A program made the translations under genes and the position numbers. From Pyrinomonadaceae bacterium (GTDB lineage Bacteria > Acidobacteriota > Blastocatellia > Pyrinomonadales > Pyrinomonadaceae), in contig JAVEDE010000037.1 of assembly GCA_030841105.1 (NCBI GenBank), forward strand, positions 1 to 64,000: a stretch of DNA of 64,000 nucleotides. Direction: 5' to 3'. The notes beneath the pieces are model-generated. The model was given only the letters and a program-made list of their open reading frames with translations. It did not search any database and was not told where the DNA came from. Positions 25,181 to 33,128 of this stretch are shown piece by piece. Positions within the stretch are counted from its first letter, which is position 1. Each line of letters begins with the position of its first letter.

Positions 25181-26299
25181 ATGTTCCCCACACCACAGAC
25201 GACCCGCCGCAGCGGCAGCCGCGCCATCTACGCGGTCTTACTCGCCGTTGCGCTGGCGTTCGCGTCCGGATGCAGCGGCGAACGCGCCGACAACACCGCG
25301 ACGCCGGGCGCGGGCGGCGAGACGATCCGCTTGCAGGGCGCGGGCGCGACCTTCCCGAACCCGCTCTACCAGAAGTGGCTGAGCGAACACGGCAAGCTCA
25401 ACCCGCAGGTGCGGATTGATTACCAGTCCATCGGTTCGGGCGGCGGCATCCAGCAGATTCAATCTCAGACGGTTGACTTCGGCGCGTCCGACGCCCCCAT
25501 GAGCGACGAGGATTTGAAGAAAGCGCCGGGCGCGATCCTACACATCCCGACCGTGCTCGGTGCGGTTGTCATCACCTACAACTTGGAGGGCGTCGCCGAG
25601 CCGCTGCGCTTCTCGCCCGACGTCGTGGCAGACATCTTCCTCGGCCGTGTCAAACGTTGGGACGACGCGCGCATCAAGGCCGACAACCCCGGCGTCGCTC
25701 TGCCCGCCACGGACATCTCCGTCGTCCATCGTTCGGACGGCAGCGGCACGACCGCCGTCTTCACGGATTATCTGGCGAAGGTCAGCCCCGAATGGAAGGC
25801 GTCGCCGGGCGCGGGCAAGTCGGTTGACTGGCCGGTCGGCATCGGCGGCAAGGGCAACGAGGGCGTCTCCGGTCAGGTCAAGAAAACGCCGAACACCATC
25901 GGCTACGTCGAACTCGTCTACGCCGTGCAGACGAAACTGCCCGTCGCGCTCGTCAAGAACAAGTCGGGCAACTTCGTCGCGCCGTCGCTCGACGCCGTGA
26001 CGGCCGCCGCCGCCGAGATGCTCGCCACGACGCCGCCGGACTTGCGCGTCTCGATCACCGACGCGGCTGGCGCAACCGCCTACCCAATTTCCAGTTACAC
26101 TTACATCCTCGTCTACAAAGAGCAGAAGGACGCGGCCAAAGGCAAAGCCCTCGTAGATTTCCTCTGGTGGAGCATCCACGACGGCGAACGCTTCGCCAGA
26201 GATTTGCAATACTCGCCGCTCCCTGCGGAGATCGTCGAGAAGGCTTCGGCCATCATCAACTCGATCACCGCGGGCGGCAAGACGCTCCGCGGCGCGTAG
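25181..26299 (+). CDS. pstS: Phosphate ABC transporter, periplasmic phosphate-binding lipoprotein PstS
   Basis: The 372-residue protein captures phosphate for the high-affinity Pst system. It has a lipoprotein signal with lipobox ASGC (Cys31), the GAGATFPNPLYQKW start of the mature domain, phosphate-contact motifs IGSGGGIQQ and GASDAPM, and HRSDGSGTTAVFTDYL. The ATG at 25181 lies behind GAGGAG; an in-frame GTG two codons earlier is less likely. It is the first gene of pstSCAB-phoU-phoBR. The stop is TAG. Confidence 0.95.
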   Translation: MFPTPQTTRRSGSRAIYAVLLAVALAFASGCSGERADNTATPGAGGETIRLQGAGATFPNPLYQKWLSEHGKLNPQVRIDYQSIGSGGGIQQIQSQTVDFGASDAPMSDEDLKKAPGAILHIPTVLGAVVITYNLEGVAEPLRFSPDVVADIFLGRVKRWDDARIKADNPGVALPATDISVVHRSDGSGTTAVFTDYLAKVSPEWKASPGAGKSVDWPVGIGGKGNEGVSGQVKKTPNTIGYVELVYAVQTKLPVALVKNKSGNFVAPSLDAVTAAAAEMLATTPPDLRVSITDAAGATAYPISSYTYILVYKEQKDAAKGKALVDFLWWSIHDGERFARDLQYSPLPAEIVEKASAIINSITAGGKTLRGA

Positions 26300-26314
26300 G
26301 AAGTTTCAATAGGA

Positions 26315-26396
26315 AGTTTCAAGTTTCAGGTTTCAAGACTGAGGCTCTCCGGTTCTTTGGTCTTGAACTTGAAACCTGCAACCTGAAACTTGAAAC
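26315..26396. repeat. Heptad inverted repeat, AAGTTTC class
   Basis: Left arm 26315-26339 is made of AAGTTTC and AGGTTTC heptads ending in AAGAC. Its complement is split on the right: GTCTTGA (26360-26366) and AACCTGAAACTTGAAAC (26380-26396), with two extra heptads between. It fills the pstS-pstC gap. Confidence 0.85.
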
Positions 26397-26418
26397 CCGA
26401 ACCCGTCCCCTGACATTC

Positions 26419-27429
26419 ATGCAACAACCAATGCCAACCCTACCGACGCCAACGTCCGCCTACGGCGCACGCGTGCGCGCGTGGGACTGGCGGCGCGCGC
26501 TGTCGCCGACGGGCAACACGGGCGACGCAGTGTTTCGCGCCGCGCTGTTCGGTTGCGCGCTCTTGGTGCTGCTCTTGGTCGGCGCGATGATCGCGGCGAT
26601 GGCCTCGAACGCGCGCCTGTCCCTCCGCGAGTTCGGCTTCGGCTTTCTGACGAGCAGTGAGTGGAATCCCGTGTCGGGACAGTTCGGCGCGCTCCCGTTC
26701 ATCTACGGGACAATCGTCTCGTCGCTGCTCGCGCTCGTGATCAGCGTCCCCATCTCGCTCGGCGTCGCCGTCTTCCTCGTCGAACAAGCGCCGCGCCGTC
26801 TGTCGCGCCCGATCACTTTCCTCGTCGAACTGCTGGCCGCGATCCCTTCGGTCGTCTACGGGCTGTGGGGCATCTTCGTGCTCGCGCCGCTCCTGCGCCA
26901 GTATGTCGAGCCGCCGCTGCAAAAGTGGCTCGGCTGGACGCCGTTCTTTCAAGGGACGATCACGGGCATCGGTTTGTTCACGGGCGGGATCATCCTCGCC
27001 ATCATGATCACGCCGATCATCTCAGCGGTGGTGCGCGATGTGCTGGCCGCCGTCCCCGTGACGCAACGCGAGGCCGCACTCGCGCTCGGCGCGACGCGCT
27101 GGGAGACGACGCGCGTCGTCTTAGCCAACGGCGGCCCCGGCATCGCGGGCGCGATCATCCTCGGCTTGGGGCGCGCCATCGGCGAGACGATGGCCGTCAC
27201 GATGGTCATCGGCAACCGCGCGCAGATCAGCGCGTCGCTGTTCGAGCCGTCCTACACCATCGCCTCCGTCATCGCCAACGAATTCACGGAAGCGACCGAG
27301 GCGATCTACCTGAGCGCGCTCGTCGAACTCGGACTGATCCTGTTCCTCGTCACGTTCATCATCAACGCCGCCGCGCGCCTCCTCGTCTGGAGCGTCACGC
27401 GCGGCACAAGCGGCACGGCCAGAGCTTAA
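26419..27429 (+). CDS. pstC: Phosphate ABC transporter permease PstC
   Basis: The 336-residue inner-membrane permease has six hydrophobic segments and the ABC-permease loop EAALALGATRWETTRVV (about residues 215-231), which contacts PstB. The start MQQPMPTLP at 26419 follows the heptad repeat and a short pyrimidine-rich stretch without a Shine-Dalgarno. Eighty-four further upstream codons are open but run through the repeat and the pstS end, so they are rejected. Confidence 0.93.
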   Translation: MQQPMPTLPTPTSAYGARVRAWDWRRALSPTGNTGDAVFRAALFGCALLVLLLVGAMIAAMASNARLSLREFGFGFLTSSEWNPVSGQFGALPFIYGTIVSSLLALVISVPISLGVAVFLVEQAPRRLSRPITFLVELLAAIPSVVYGLWGIFVLAPLLRQYVEPPLQKWLGWTPFFQGTITGIGLFTGGIILAIMITPIISAVVRDVLAAVPVTQREAALALGATRWETTRVVLANGGPGIAGAIILGLGRAIGETMAVTMVIGNRAQISASLFEPSYTIASVIANEFTEATEAIYLSALVELGLILFLVTFIINAAARLLVWSVTRGTSGTARA

Positions 27430-27437
27430 GAACTTTA

Positions 27438-27523
27438 GGGGAAGGGGGAAAGGTAAAAGGTAAAGGGCGAACGCAACTTGCGGCGGGTTTCGGTTTTAAC
27501 CTTTACCCCTTCCCCTTTCCCCC
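27438..27523. repeat. Heptad inverted repeat, GGTAAAG class
   Basis: Purine arm 27438-27467 (GGGGAAGGGGGAAAGG then TAAAAGG-type words) is complemented by pyrimidine arm 27496-27523 with small indels. It lies between pstC and pstA and ends 9 bases before the pstA ATG. Confidence 0.85.
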
Positions 27524-27532
27524 AACGCTTTT

Positions 27533-28366
27533 ATGCCGACGACGCACGCCAGACGCTACGCGACCAACGCCGTGATGACGACGTTGACGGCCGCGTGCGC
27601 CTTCTTCGCCGTCGCCGTGCTCGTGCTCATTCTCGGCTACATCGCCTATCGCGGTCTCGGCGCGATCAGCTTTCAATTTCTGATCGAGACGCCCAAGCCC
27701 GTCGGCGAAGGCGGCGGCATCGGCAACGCCATCCTCGGCACTTTAATTTTGTTGGCGATGGCCTGCGTCGTCGGCATGCCCTTCGGCATCGCCACGGGGA
27801 TTTACCTCGCCGAGTACGGCGCGGGACGTTTCGCCTCGCTCGTGCGCTTCCTGACCGACACGCTGACGGGCATCCCCTCAATCCTCGTCGGCGTCTTCGT
27901 CTACACGATCATCGTCCTGCCGATGAAGCAATTTTCGGCGATGGCGGGCGGCGTCGCGCTCGCCATGATCATGATCCCCATCGTCGCGCGGACGACCGAA
28001 GAGATGATCCGGCTCGTGCCCGCCTCTTTGCGCGAAGGCGCGCTCGCGCTCGGCGCGCCGCAGTGGCGTGTGACGACCGGCGTCGTCTTGCCCGCCGCCG
28101 CTTCCGGCATCGTGACGGGCGCGATGCTCGCCGTCGCGCGCGTCTCCGGCGAGACCGCGCCGCTATTGTTCACGGCCTTCGGCAGTCGCTTCTTCAACGT
28201 CTATCTCGACCAGCCAATGGCTTCTTTGACCGTCCAGATTTACAATTACGCCATCTCGCCCTACGACGAGTGGCACGCGCAGGCGTGGGCGGCGACGCTC
28301 ATTCTGATGACGCTCATTCTCGTCATCAACATCACCGTCCGCTTCTTTACGCGGGGGAAAATTTAG
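27533..28366 (+). CDS. pstA: Phosphate ABC transporter permease PstA
   Basis: The 277-residue partner permease of PstC has six hydrophobic segments, the typical TLTGIPSILVGVFVYTIIV helix and the cytoplasmic EGALALGAPQWRVTTGVV loop for PstB contact. The start MPTTHARRY at 27533 comes directly after the pyrimidine arm of a hairpin. The stop is TAG, and the next hairpin starts 2 bases later. Confidence 0.94.
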   Translation: MPTTHARRYATNAVMTTLTAACAFFAVAVLVLILGYIAYRGLGAISFQFLIETPKPVGEGGGIGNAILGTLILLAMACVVGMPFGIATGIYLAEYGAGRFASLVRFLTDTLTGIPSILVGVFVYTIIVLPMKQFSAMAGGVALAMIMIPIVARTTEEMIRLVPASLREGALALGAPQWRVTTGVVLPAAASGIVTGAMLAVARVSGETAPLLFTAFGSRFFNVYLDQPMASLTVQIYNYAISPYDEWHAQAWAATLILMTLILVINITVRFFTRGKI

Positions 28367-28368
28367 GG

Positions 28369-28458
28369 AGTGACAAGTGACGAGTGACAAGTTAAAGCAG
28401 CACACTTGTTTTTAAACTTGTCTTTGATCTCGTCACTCGTCACTTGTCACTCGTCACT
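28369..28458. repeat. Heptad inverted repeat, GTGACAA class
   Basis: Left arm 28369-28391 (AGTGACA, AGTGACG, AGTGACAAG) pairs with right arm 28431-28458, which has one extra heptad. It occupies the pstA-pstB gap and ends 8 bases before the pstB ATG. Confidence 0.88.
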
Positions 28459-28466
28459 GTTTTATT

Positions 28467-29303
28467 ATGTCCGCACCATCTTTTATGATCGCGCCGCGCG
28501 CGGCCGCGCCGCCGCCGGAGCAGCAGCAACAACAGCAGGCGACGGCGCAGGCGAAAGTCAGTGTGCGCGAACTGAACTTTTTCTACGGCACGGCGCAGGC
28601 TCTCTTCAACATCTCGCTCGACATCTCGGAGCGGCTCGTGATGGCCTTCATCGGCCCTTCGGGCTGCGGCAAGTCAACGTTCCTGCGCACGCTGAACCGG
28701 ATGAACGACACCATTCCCGGCACGCGCGCCACGGGCGAGGTCTTGATTGACGGCGAAGACATCTACGCGCCCGGCTTGAACGTCGTGAACTTGCGGCGCA
28801 GGGTCGGGATGGTCTTTCAGAAGTCGAACCCGTTTCCGAAATCCATCTTCGATAACGTCGCCTACGGCCTGCGCATCAACCGGCTGACGACGAACAAGAC
28901 GGAGTTGCAGGATCGCGTCCGGCAAGCACTGGAAGACGCGGCCATCTGGTCGGAAGTTAAGGATCGTTTGAAGGCTTCCGCGCTCGGACTCTCCGGCGGG
29001 CAGCAGCAACGCCTGTGCATCGCGCGCGCTCTGGCCGTGCGCCCCGAAGTGTTGTTGATGGACGAACCGGCCTCCGCCCTCGACCCCATCGCGACGCAGA
29101 AGATCGAAGAGTTGATCGTGGAACTCAAGAAGCAGTACACCATCGTCATCGTCACGCACAACATGCAGCAGGCGGCGCGCGTCTCGGACGTGACCGCCTT
29201 CTTCTGGCTCGGCAAACTGATCGAGGTCAACGCGACCGAGAAGATGTTCACGAACCCGAACGAGAAGTTGACCGAGGACTACATCACCGGGAGGTTTGGC
29301 TGA
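28467..29303 (+). CDS. pstB: Phosphate ABC transporter ATPase PstB
   Basis: The 278-residue ATPase energises phosphate uptake. All motifs are intact: Walker [11 protein letters not shown]-loop VFQKSNPFP, signature LSGGQQQR, Walker [14 protein letters not shown] and the switch His in IVTHNMQQ. A Pro/Gln-rich N-terminal extension of about 30 residues precedes the ABC domain and is unusual. phoU follows after 14 bases, the only pst-operon junction before phoB without a heptad hairpin. Confidence 0.96.
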   Translation: MSAPSFMIAPRAAAPPPEQQQQQQATAQAKVSVRELNFFYGTAQALFNISLDISERLVMAFIGPSGCGKSTFLRTLNRMNDTIPGTRATGEVLIDGEDIYAPGLNVVNLRRRVGMVFQKSNPFPKSIFDNVAYGLRINRLTTNKTELQDRVRQALEDAAIWSEVKDRLKASALGLSGGQQQRLCIARALAVRPEVLLMDEPASALDPIATQKIEELIVELKKQYTIVIVTHNMQQAARVSDVTAFFWLGKLIEVNATEKMFTNPNEKLTEDYITGRFG

Positions 29304-29317
29304 AAAGCTCCGGCAAT

Positions 29318-29977
29318 ATGGAACGGCATAGGCATCTCGACTACGATCTGGACAACATGCGTAACCGCGTGCTGCTCCTCGGCGGCAAGACCGAAACCGC
29401 GCTCGCGCGCGCCATGTTCGCGCTCGTCGAACGCGACACCGCAGCGGCCGAGGAAGTCTTGCGCGACGACGACCAGATCGATCAACTCGAACTGGAAATA
29501 GACCGGCTCTGCATTGACGTGCTGGCCTTGCGCCAGCCCGCCGCGCGCGATTTGCGTTTCGTCGTCTCGGTGGCGAAGGTCACGCCCATTCTCGAACGCA
29601 TCGCCGACCACGCCTGCAACATCGCCCGCGCCGCCATTGATCTCAACGACGAGCCGCAACTCAAATTCTTCGCCGAACTGCCGCGCATGGCCGCGCTCGC
29701 CTCGGCGATGCTGCGCGCCGCGCTCGACGCCTTCACCACGGGCAACGCCGCCGAGGCGCGCAGCGTCATTGACGGCGACGACGAGATTGACGCGCTCTAC
29801 GAGCACATGTTCCAAACACTGATCGCGTTGATGTCCTCCGACCCGACGACCACCGGGCGCGGCGCGCGCCTCTTGCTCATCGCCAAACACCTCGAACGCG
29901 TCGGCGATTACGTCACGGACATCTGCGAACTCACGGTCTACATGGCCGAGGCGGCGTTCATCAAACATAGCAATTAA
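29318..29977 (+). CDS. phoU: Phosphate signalling protein PhoU
   Basis: The 219-residue helical protein has two PhoU repeats with the metal-binding acidic motifs ERIADHACNIARAAIDL and ERVGDYVTDICELTVYM. PhoU links Pst transporter state to PhoR and keeps the regulon off when phosphate is plentiful. The ATG at 29318 is chosen because it gives the family-typical MERHRHLDYDLDNMR start and lies 14 bases after pstB. Confidence 0.94.
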   Translation: MERHRHLDYDLDNMRNRVLLLGGKTETALARAMFALVERDTAAAEEVLRDDDQIDQLELEIDRLCIDVLALRQPAARDLRFVVSVAKVTPILERIADHACNIARAAIDLNDEPQLKFFAELPRMAALASAMLRAALDAFTTGNAAEARSVIDGDDEIDALYEHMFQTLIALMSSDPTTTGRGARLLLIAKHLERVGDYVTDICELTVYMAEAAFIKHSN

Positions 29978-29980
29978 GAC

Positions 29981-30082
29981 AGTGACGAGTGACAGGTGAC
30001 AAGTGACAAGTTAAAAACTAAAGCCCGTCCGGCTCACGTCGTTTGTCTTCAACTCGTCACTTGTCACTCATCACTCGTCACT
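29981..30082. repeat. Heptad inverted repeat, GTGACAA class
   Basis: Arms 29981-30012 and 30051-30082 are each 32 bases of AGTGACG, AGTGACA and GGTGACA heptads and match at about 28 positions. It fills the phoU-phoB gap, starting 3 bases after the phoU stop and ending 7 bases before the phoB ATG. Confidence 0.9.
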
Positions 30083-30089
30083 TAAAAAT

Positions 30090-30830
30090 ATGTCAAAGCC
30101 GATTCTCATCATCGAAGACGACCCGGACATCGCCGAAGGGTTGCGCTACAACCTTGAGCGCGAGGGGTTGGAGGCGATCATCGCGCCGACGGGCGAGCAG
30201 GGCTTGGCGGCCGCGCTCGACACACGGCGCGCGCCCGCCCTCATCATCCTCGATCTGATGCTGCCGGGGATGAGCGGCACGGAGTTGTGTCGCCGTCTCC
30301 GGCGCGAACCCGCCACGCGCCGCACGCCCATCATGATGCTCACGGCGCGCACCGACGAAGCGGATCGCGTCAGCGGTCTCGACGTCGGCGCGGACGACTA
30401 CATCACGAAACCCTTCTCGGTCAAAGAGGTCATGGCGCGCGTGCGCGCCGTCCTCAGGCGTGCGGGCGAACAGAGCGCGCCCGGCTATGGCGACGAACGG
30501 CTCGCGATTGATTTCGCGGACATGCGCGTGACGTGCGACGGTGCGCCCGTCAAACTCACACGCAAGGAGTTTGCCCTGCTCGAAATGCTCTCCAAGACGG
30601 GCAGCCGCGTCGCCACGCGCCAGCACATCCTCGACAACGTGTGGGGCTACGAATACTACGGCGACACGCGCACGCTCGACGTGCACATCCGCCGCCTGCG
30701 GCAGAAACTTGGGCTGTGCGGCAACTGCATCGAGACGGTCGTCGGCGTCGGCTATCGCTTCGTCGGGTGCGCGAAGCCGACGACCGAGACGGAAGCGAAG
30801 GCGGCGACGGATGGGGAGACGAAGGGGTGA
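30090..30830 (+). CDS. phoB: Phosphate response regulator PhoB
   Basis: The 246-residue OmpR-family regulator has a receiver domain with acidic pocket EDD (9-11), phospho-acceptor Asp55 in ILDLMLPG and Lys in TKPFS. A winged-helix DNA-binding domain follows (from about residue 140, with YGDTRTLDVHIRRLRQKL). Its place between phoU and phoR and the PHO-like boxes upstream of pstS support the PhoB assignment. OmpR-type domains bind 11-bp direct repeats, matching those boxes. Confidence 0.92.
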   Translation: MSKPILIIEDDPDIAEGLRYNLEREGLEAIIAPTGEQGLAAALDTRRAPALIILDLMLPGMSGTELCRRLRREPATRRTPIMMLTARTDEADRVSGLDVGADDYITKPFSVKEVMARVRAVLRRAGEQSAPGYGDERLAIDFADMRVTCDGAPVKLTRKEFALLEMLSKTGSRVATRQHILDNVWGYEYYGDTRTLDVHIRRLRQKLGLCGNCIETVVGVGYRFVGCAKPTTETEAKAATDGETKG

Positions 30831-30869
30831 CGGTTGACCGCGCCGCCCCCTTGGTCGAGAATTAATTAG

Positions 30870-32204
30870 ATGTCTCTCCGCGTATCCTCAGCCGTCACGC
30901 TCGTCGCCGCGCTCCTCGTCTCTTTTCTCGCACTCATCTACTGGCGTCCCGCGTCGGCGTTCGCGGCACTGGCGTTCGCGCTGGCGGGCGCGTGTGTCGC
31001 GCGTCTCCTGACGCGCGGCGCGGCCGGAGAATCATCCGGCGACGGCGCGGCTTCTCCACCAACCGATACGACGAGGACAACGGAAGGCGCAGAGTCGGCA
31101 GCGGCGGGAGCGACGGCCGAGAGCGTGACGGCGGGCGAGTTGGTCGAGACGATGCTGGACAGTATGCGCGAGGGGATGCTCGTCGTTGATGAAGAGTTGA
31201 ACGTGGTTGCGTCGAACACGGCGGCACGCGTCCTCTTCGGGTTCGGGCGGGGCGGTACGGCGGCGGCGGGGCGGCGGCCGCGGCTCGGCGAGTTGACGCG
31301 CAACCCGGCCGTGCTGTCGGCCTACCTCGACGCGATTGAGCGGGGCGAGCGCGTGGAAGTCAAAGTCGCGATGGAGGACGCGGAGCGGCGTGTCTTCGAT
31401 CTGCGCGTTGCGCCGCTCAGGCAACGCCGCGGGGCTGGCTTGCCGGGAGCGGCGGCGCGCGGCGCGGTCGGCGTCTTCTTCGACATCACGCGGCTCGAAC
31501 GCTTAGAGCGCGTGCGGCAAGAGTTTCTCTCCAACGTCTCGCACGAACTGCGGACGCCTTTGACCGCCATCCGCGCCTTCGTCGAGACGCTCGAATCGGG
31601 CGCGCTCGAAGACGCCGACAACAACCGCCGCTTCCTCTCCATCATTGACCGCAACGCCGCGCGCATGCACAGCCTCATTGACGACATCCTCGAACTCTCG
31701 GCCATCGAGGCCGGGACGGCGACCGTGGAGGCGCGCCCCGTCCGCCTGCGTCCCATGATCGACGAGGTGCTGACCGCGCTCGCGGCGCGCGCGGCCGAAC
31801 GCGGCGTGACGCTCCGCAACGAAGTCTCTGAAGACGTGTTCGTCCATGCAGACGCGCGCCGCCTCGAACAGATGCTCACGAATTTGTGCGACAACGCCGT
31901 CAAGTTCAGCGCGGAGGGCGGCGCGGTCTCCATCACGCACGAGCGCGCGGGCGGGCGCGACCGCATCAGCGTCGCAGACTCCGGCGAGGGCATCGCGCCC
32001 GCGCACATCCAACGCATCTTCGAGCGTTTCTACCGCGTTGACCGCGCCCGCTCGCGCGCCCTCGGCGGGACGGGACTCGGACTCGCCATCGTCAAACACC
32101 TCGCGCGCGCGCACGGCGGCGAGGCCACAGTGCGTTCCACTTCCGGCGAAGGCTCGACATTCACCATCGAACTGCCGCATAGTGGTGATGCCGATCACCG
32201 ATGA
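30870..32204 (+). CDS. phoR: Phosphate sensor histidine kinase PhoR
   Basis: The 444-residue kinase has two closely spaced N-terminal membrane helices (about residues 5-48) with almost no periplasmic part, as in PhoR. A PAS domain lies near residues 90-205. The HisKA domain carries His225 in SNVSHELRTPLTA. The ATPase domain has the N box LCDNAVKFS, DSGEG and GGTGLGLAIVKH. It probably receives its signal through PhoU and PstB. The start at 30870 is 39 bases after phoB. Confidence 0.93.
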   Translation: MSLRVSSAVTLVAALLVSFLALIYWRPASAFAALAFALAGACVARLLTRGAAGESSGDGAASPPTDTTRTTEGAESAAAGATAESVTAGELVETMLDSMREGMLVVDEELNVVASNTAARVLFGFGRGGTAAAGRRPRLGELTRNPAVLSAYLDAIERGERVEVKVAMEDAERRVFDLRVAPLRQRRGAGLPGAAARGAVGVFFDITRLERLERVRQEFLSNVSHELRTPLTAIRAFVETLESGALEDADNNRRFLSIIDRNAARMHSLIDDILELSAIEAGTATVEARPVRLRPMIDEVLTALAARAAERGVTLRNEVSEDVFVHADARRLEQMLTNLCDNAVKFSAEGGAVSITHERAGGRDRISVADSGEGIAPAHIQRIFERFYRVDRARSRALGGTGLGLAIVKHLARAHGGEATVRSTSGEGSTFTIELPHSGDADHR

Positions 32205-32426
32205 TTGCCGGACGATGAATGAAAGGCCGACGCTTTTCTCCATCCTCAGACGCCCCCTTCATCCTTGCTCTTGACGCTTCGCGAGAACCGCTGTTACACT
32301 TTTGTGACGATTTAAGCAGAGCCTTTGGCGCGTCCTGCGCCCCAAGAGCAAGAGGGTAAACCTACAAAACCCGGCCGCTGCTCACGCGCAGCGAAACTTT
32401 TCTCAGACAGTGTTAGGAGGTACGTG

Positions 32427-32987
32427 GTGGGCTTCAAAATTGGTCAGAAAGTCGTCTATCCCAATCATGGCATCGGAACTATCGAACAGGTCGAGCAGAA
32501 ACAGATAGGCGCAACATCCATCCCCTTTTACACCCTTCGCCTCGCAGCCACTAACTCAGTTGTCCTCGTCCCCGTCGCCAACGCCGGCGAAGTGGGACTG
32601 CGCTCGCCGATCTCTTCCGCCGAGTGTGAGATGTTGTTGAAGAACCTCGGCGACGACTTCGCCGCCGCCCCCAACGACTGGAAAGATCGCTTCAAGGAAT
32701 TTTCCGACAAGATGCGGACGGGCGACATTTTTGAAGTCGCCGGAGTGCTCAAGCACCTGACTTATTTGAGCCACCTCAAGCCGCTCAGTTTTCGCGAGCA
32801 ACGGATGCTGGAACGCGCGCATTACCTCGTCGTCTCGGAACTCGCCGCCGTGTGCCGCCAGCCGGAATGCAACGTCCAACCGCGCGTCGAGCAGGCGCTT
32901 GCGCGCGCCTGCGCCAAGCACGAACGCCGCCCCGCCGCCGCGACGGGACGCGCCACCCGCGCCGCCGGAGTCGCCGCCGGACACTGA
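32427..32987 (+). CDS. carD: CarD/CdnL-family RNA polymerase-binding regulator
   Basis: The 186-residue protein has the CarD N-terminal Tudor-like domain (FKIGQKVVYPNHGIGTIEQVE) that binds the RNA polymerase beta subunit, and a helical C-terminal domain that touches promoter DNA. The family stabilises open complexes at rRNA and other promoters. The GTG at 32427 lies 6 bases after a strong AGGAGG (32415-32420); a second GTG is at 32424. The last 20 residues are Ala/Arg-rich and look disordered. Confidence 0.92.
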   Translation: MGFKIGQKVVYPNHGIGTIEQVEQKQIGATSIPFYTLRLAATNSVVLVPVANAGEVGLRSPISSAECEMLLKNLGDDFAAAPNDWKDRFKEFSDKMRTGDIFEVAGVLKHLTYLSHLKPLSFREQRMLERAHYLVVSELAAVCRQPECNVQPRVEQALARACAKHERRPAAATGRATRAAGVAAGH

Positions 32988-32996
32988 GAAAGCTTT

Positions 32997-33088
32997 AGGG
33001 AAAAGGGGTAAAGGGGTAAAGGTTAAAGGTTAAGTCACTCGGCCGAGTGCTTTTCCTTTACCCTTTACCCCTTTACCCCTTTTCCCCT
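32997..33088. repeat. Heptad inverted repeat, GGTAAAG class, loopless 92-base palindrome
   Basis: Arms 32997-33042 and 33043-33088 are near-perfect complements meeting at the palindrome CACTCGGCCGAGTG (33036-33049) with no loop. The words are AAAGGGGT and AAAGGTT. It lies between the convergent carD and histidine kinase genes and may terminate both. Confidence 0.9.
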
Positions 33089-33128
33089 TCCCCTTTTCCC
33101 TGATCGCTTCCGTTTCCCTTTTCCCGCC

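Noticed and set aside
5002-30082. Heptad arrays as a CRISPR array or tRNA cluster
   Set aside because: There are no unique spacers of constant length, no cas genes and no cloverleaf; the arms are simple inverted repeats.
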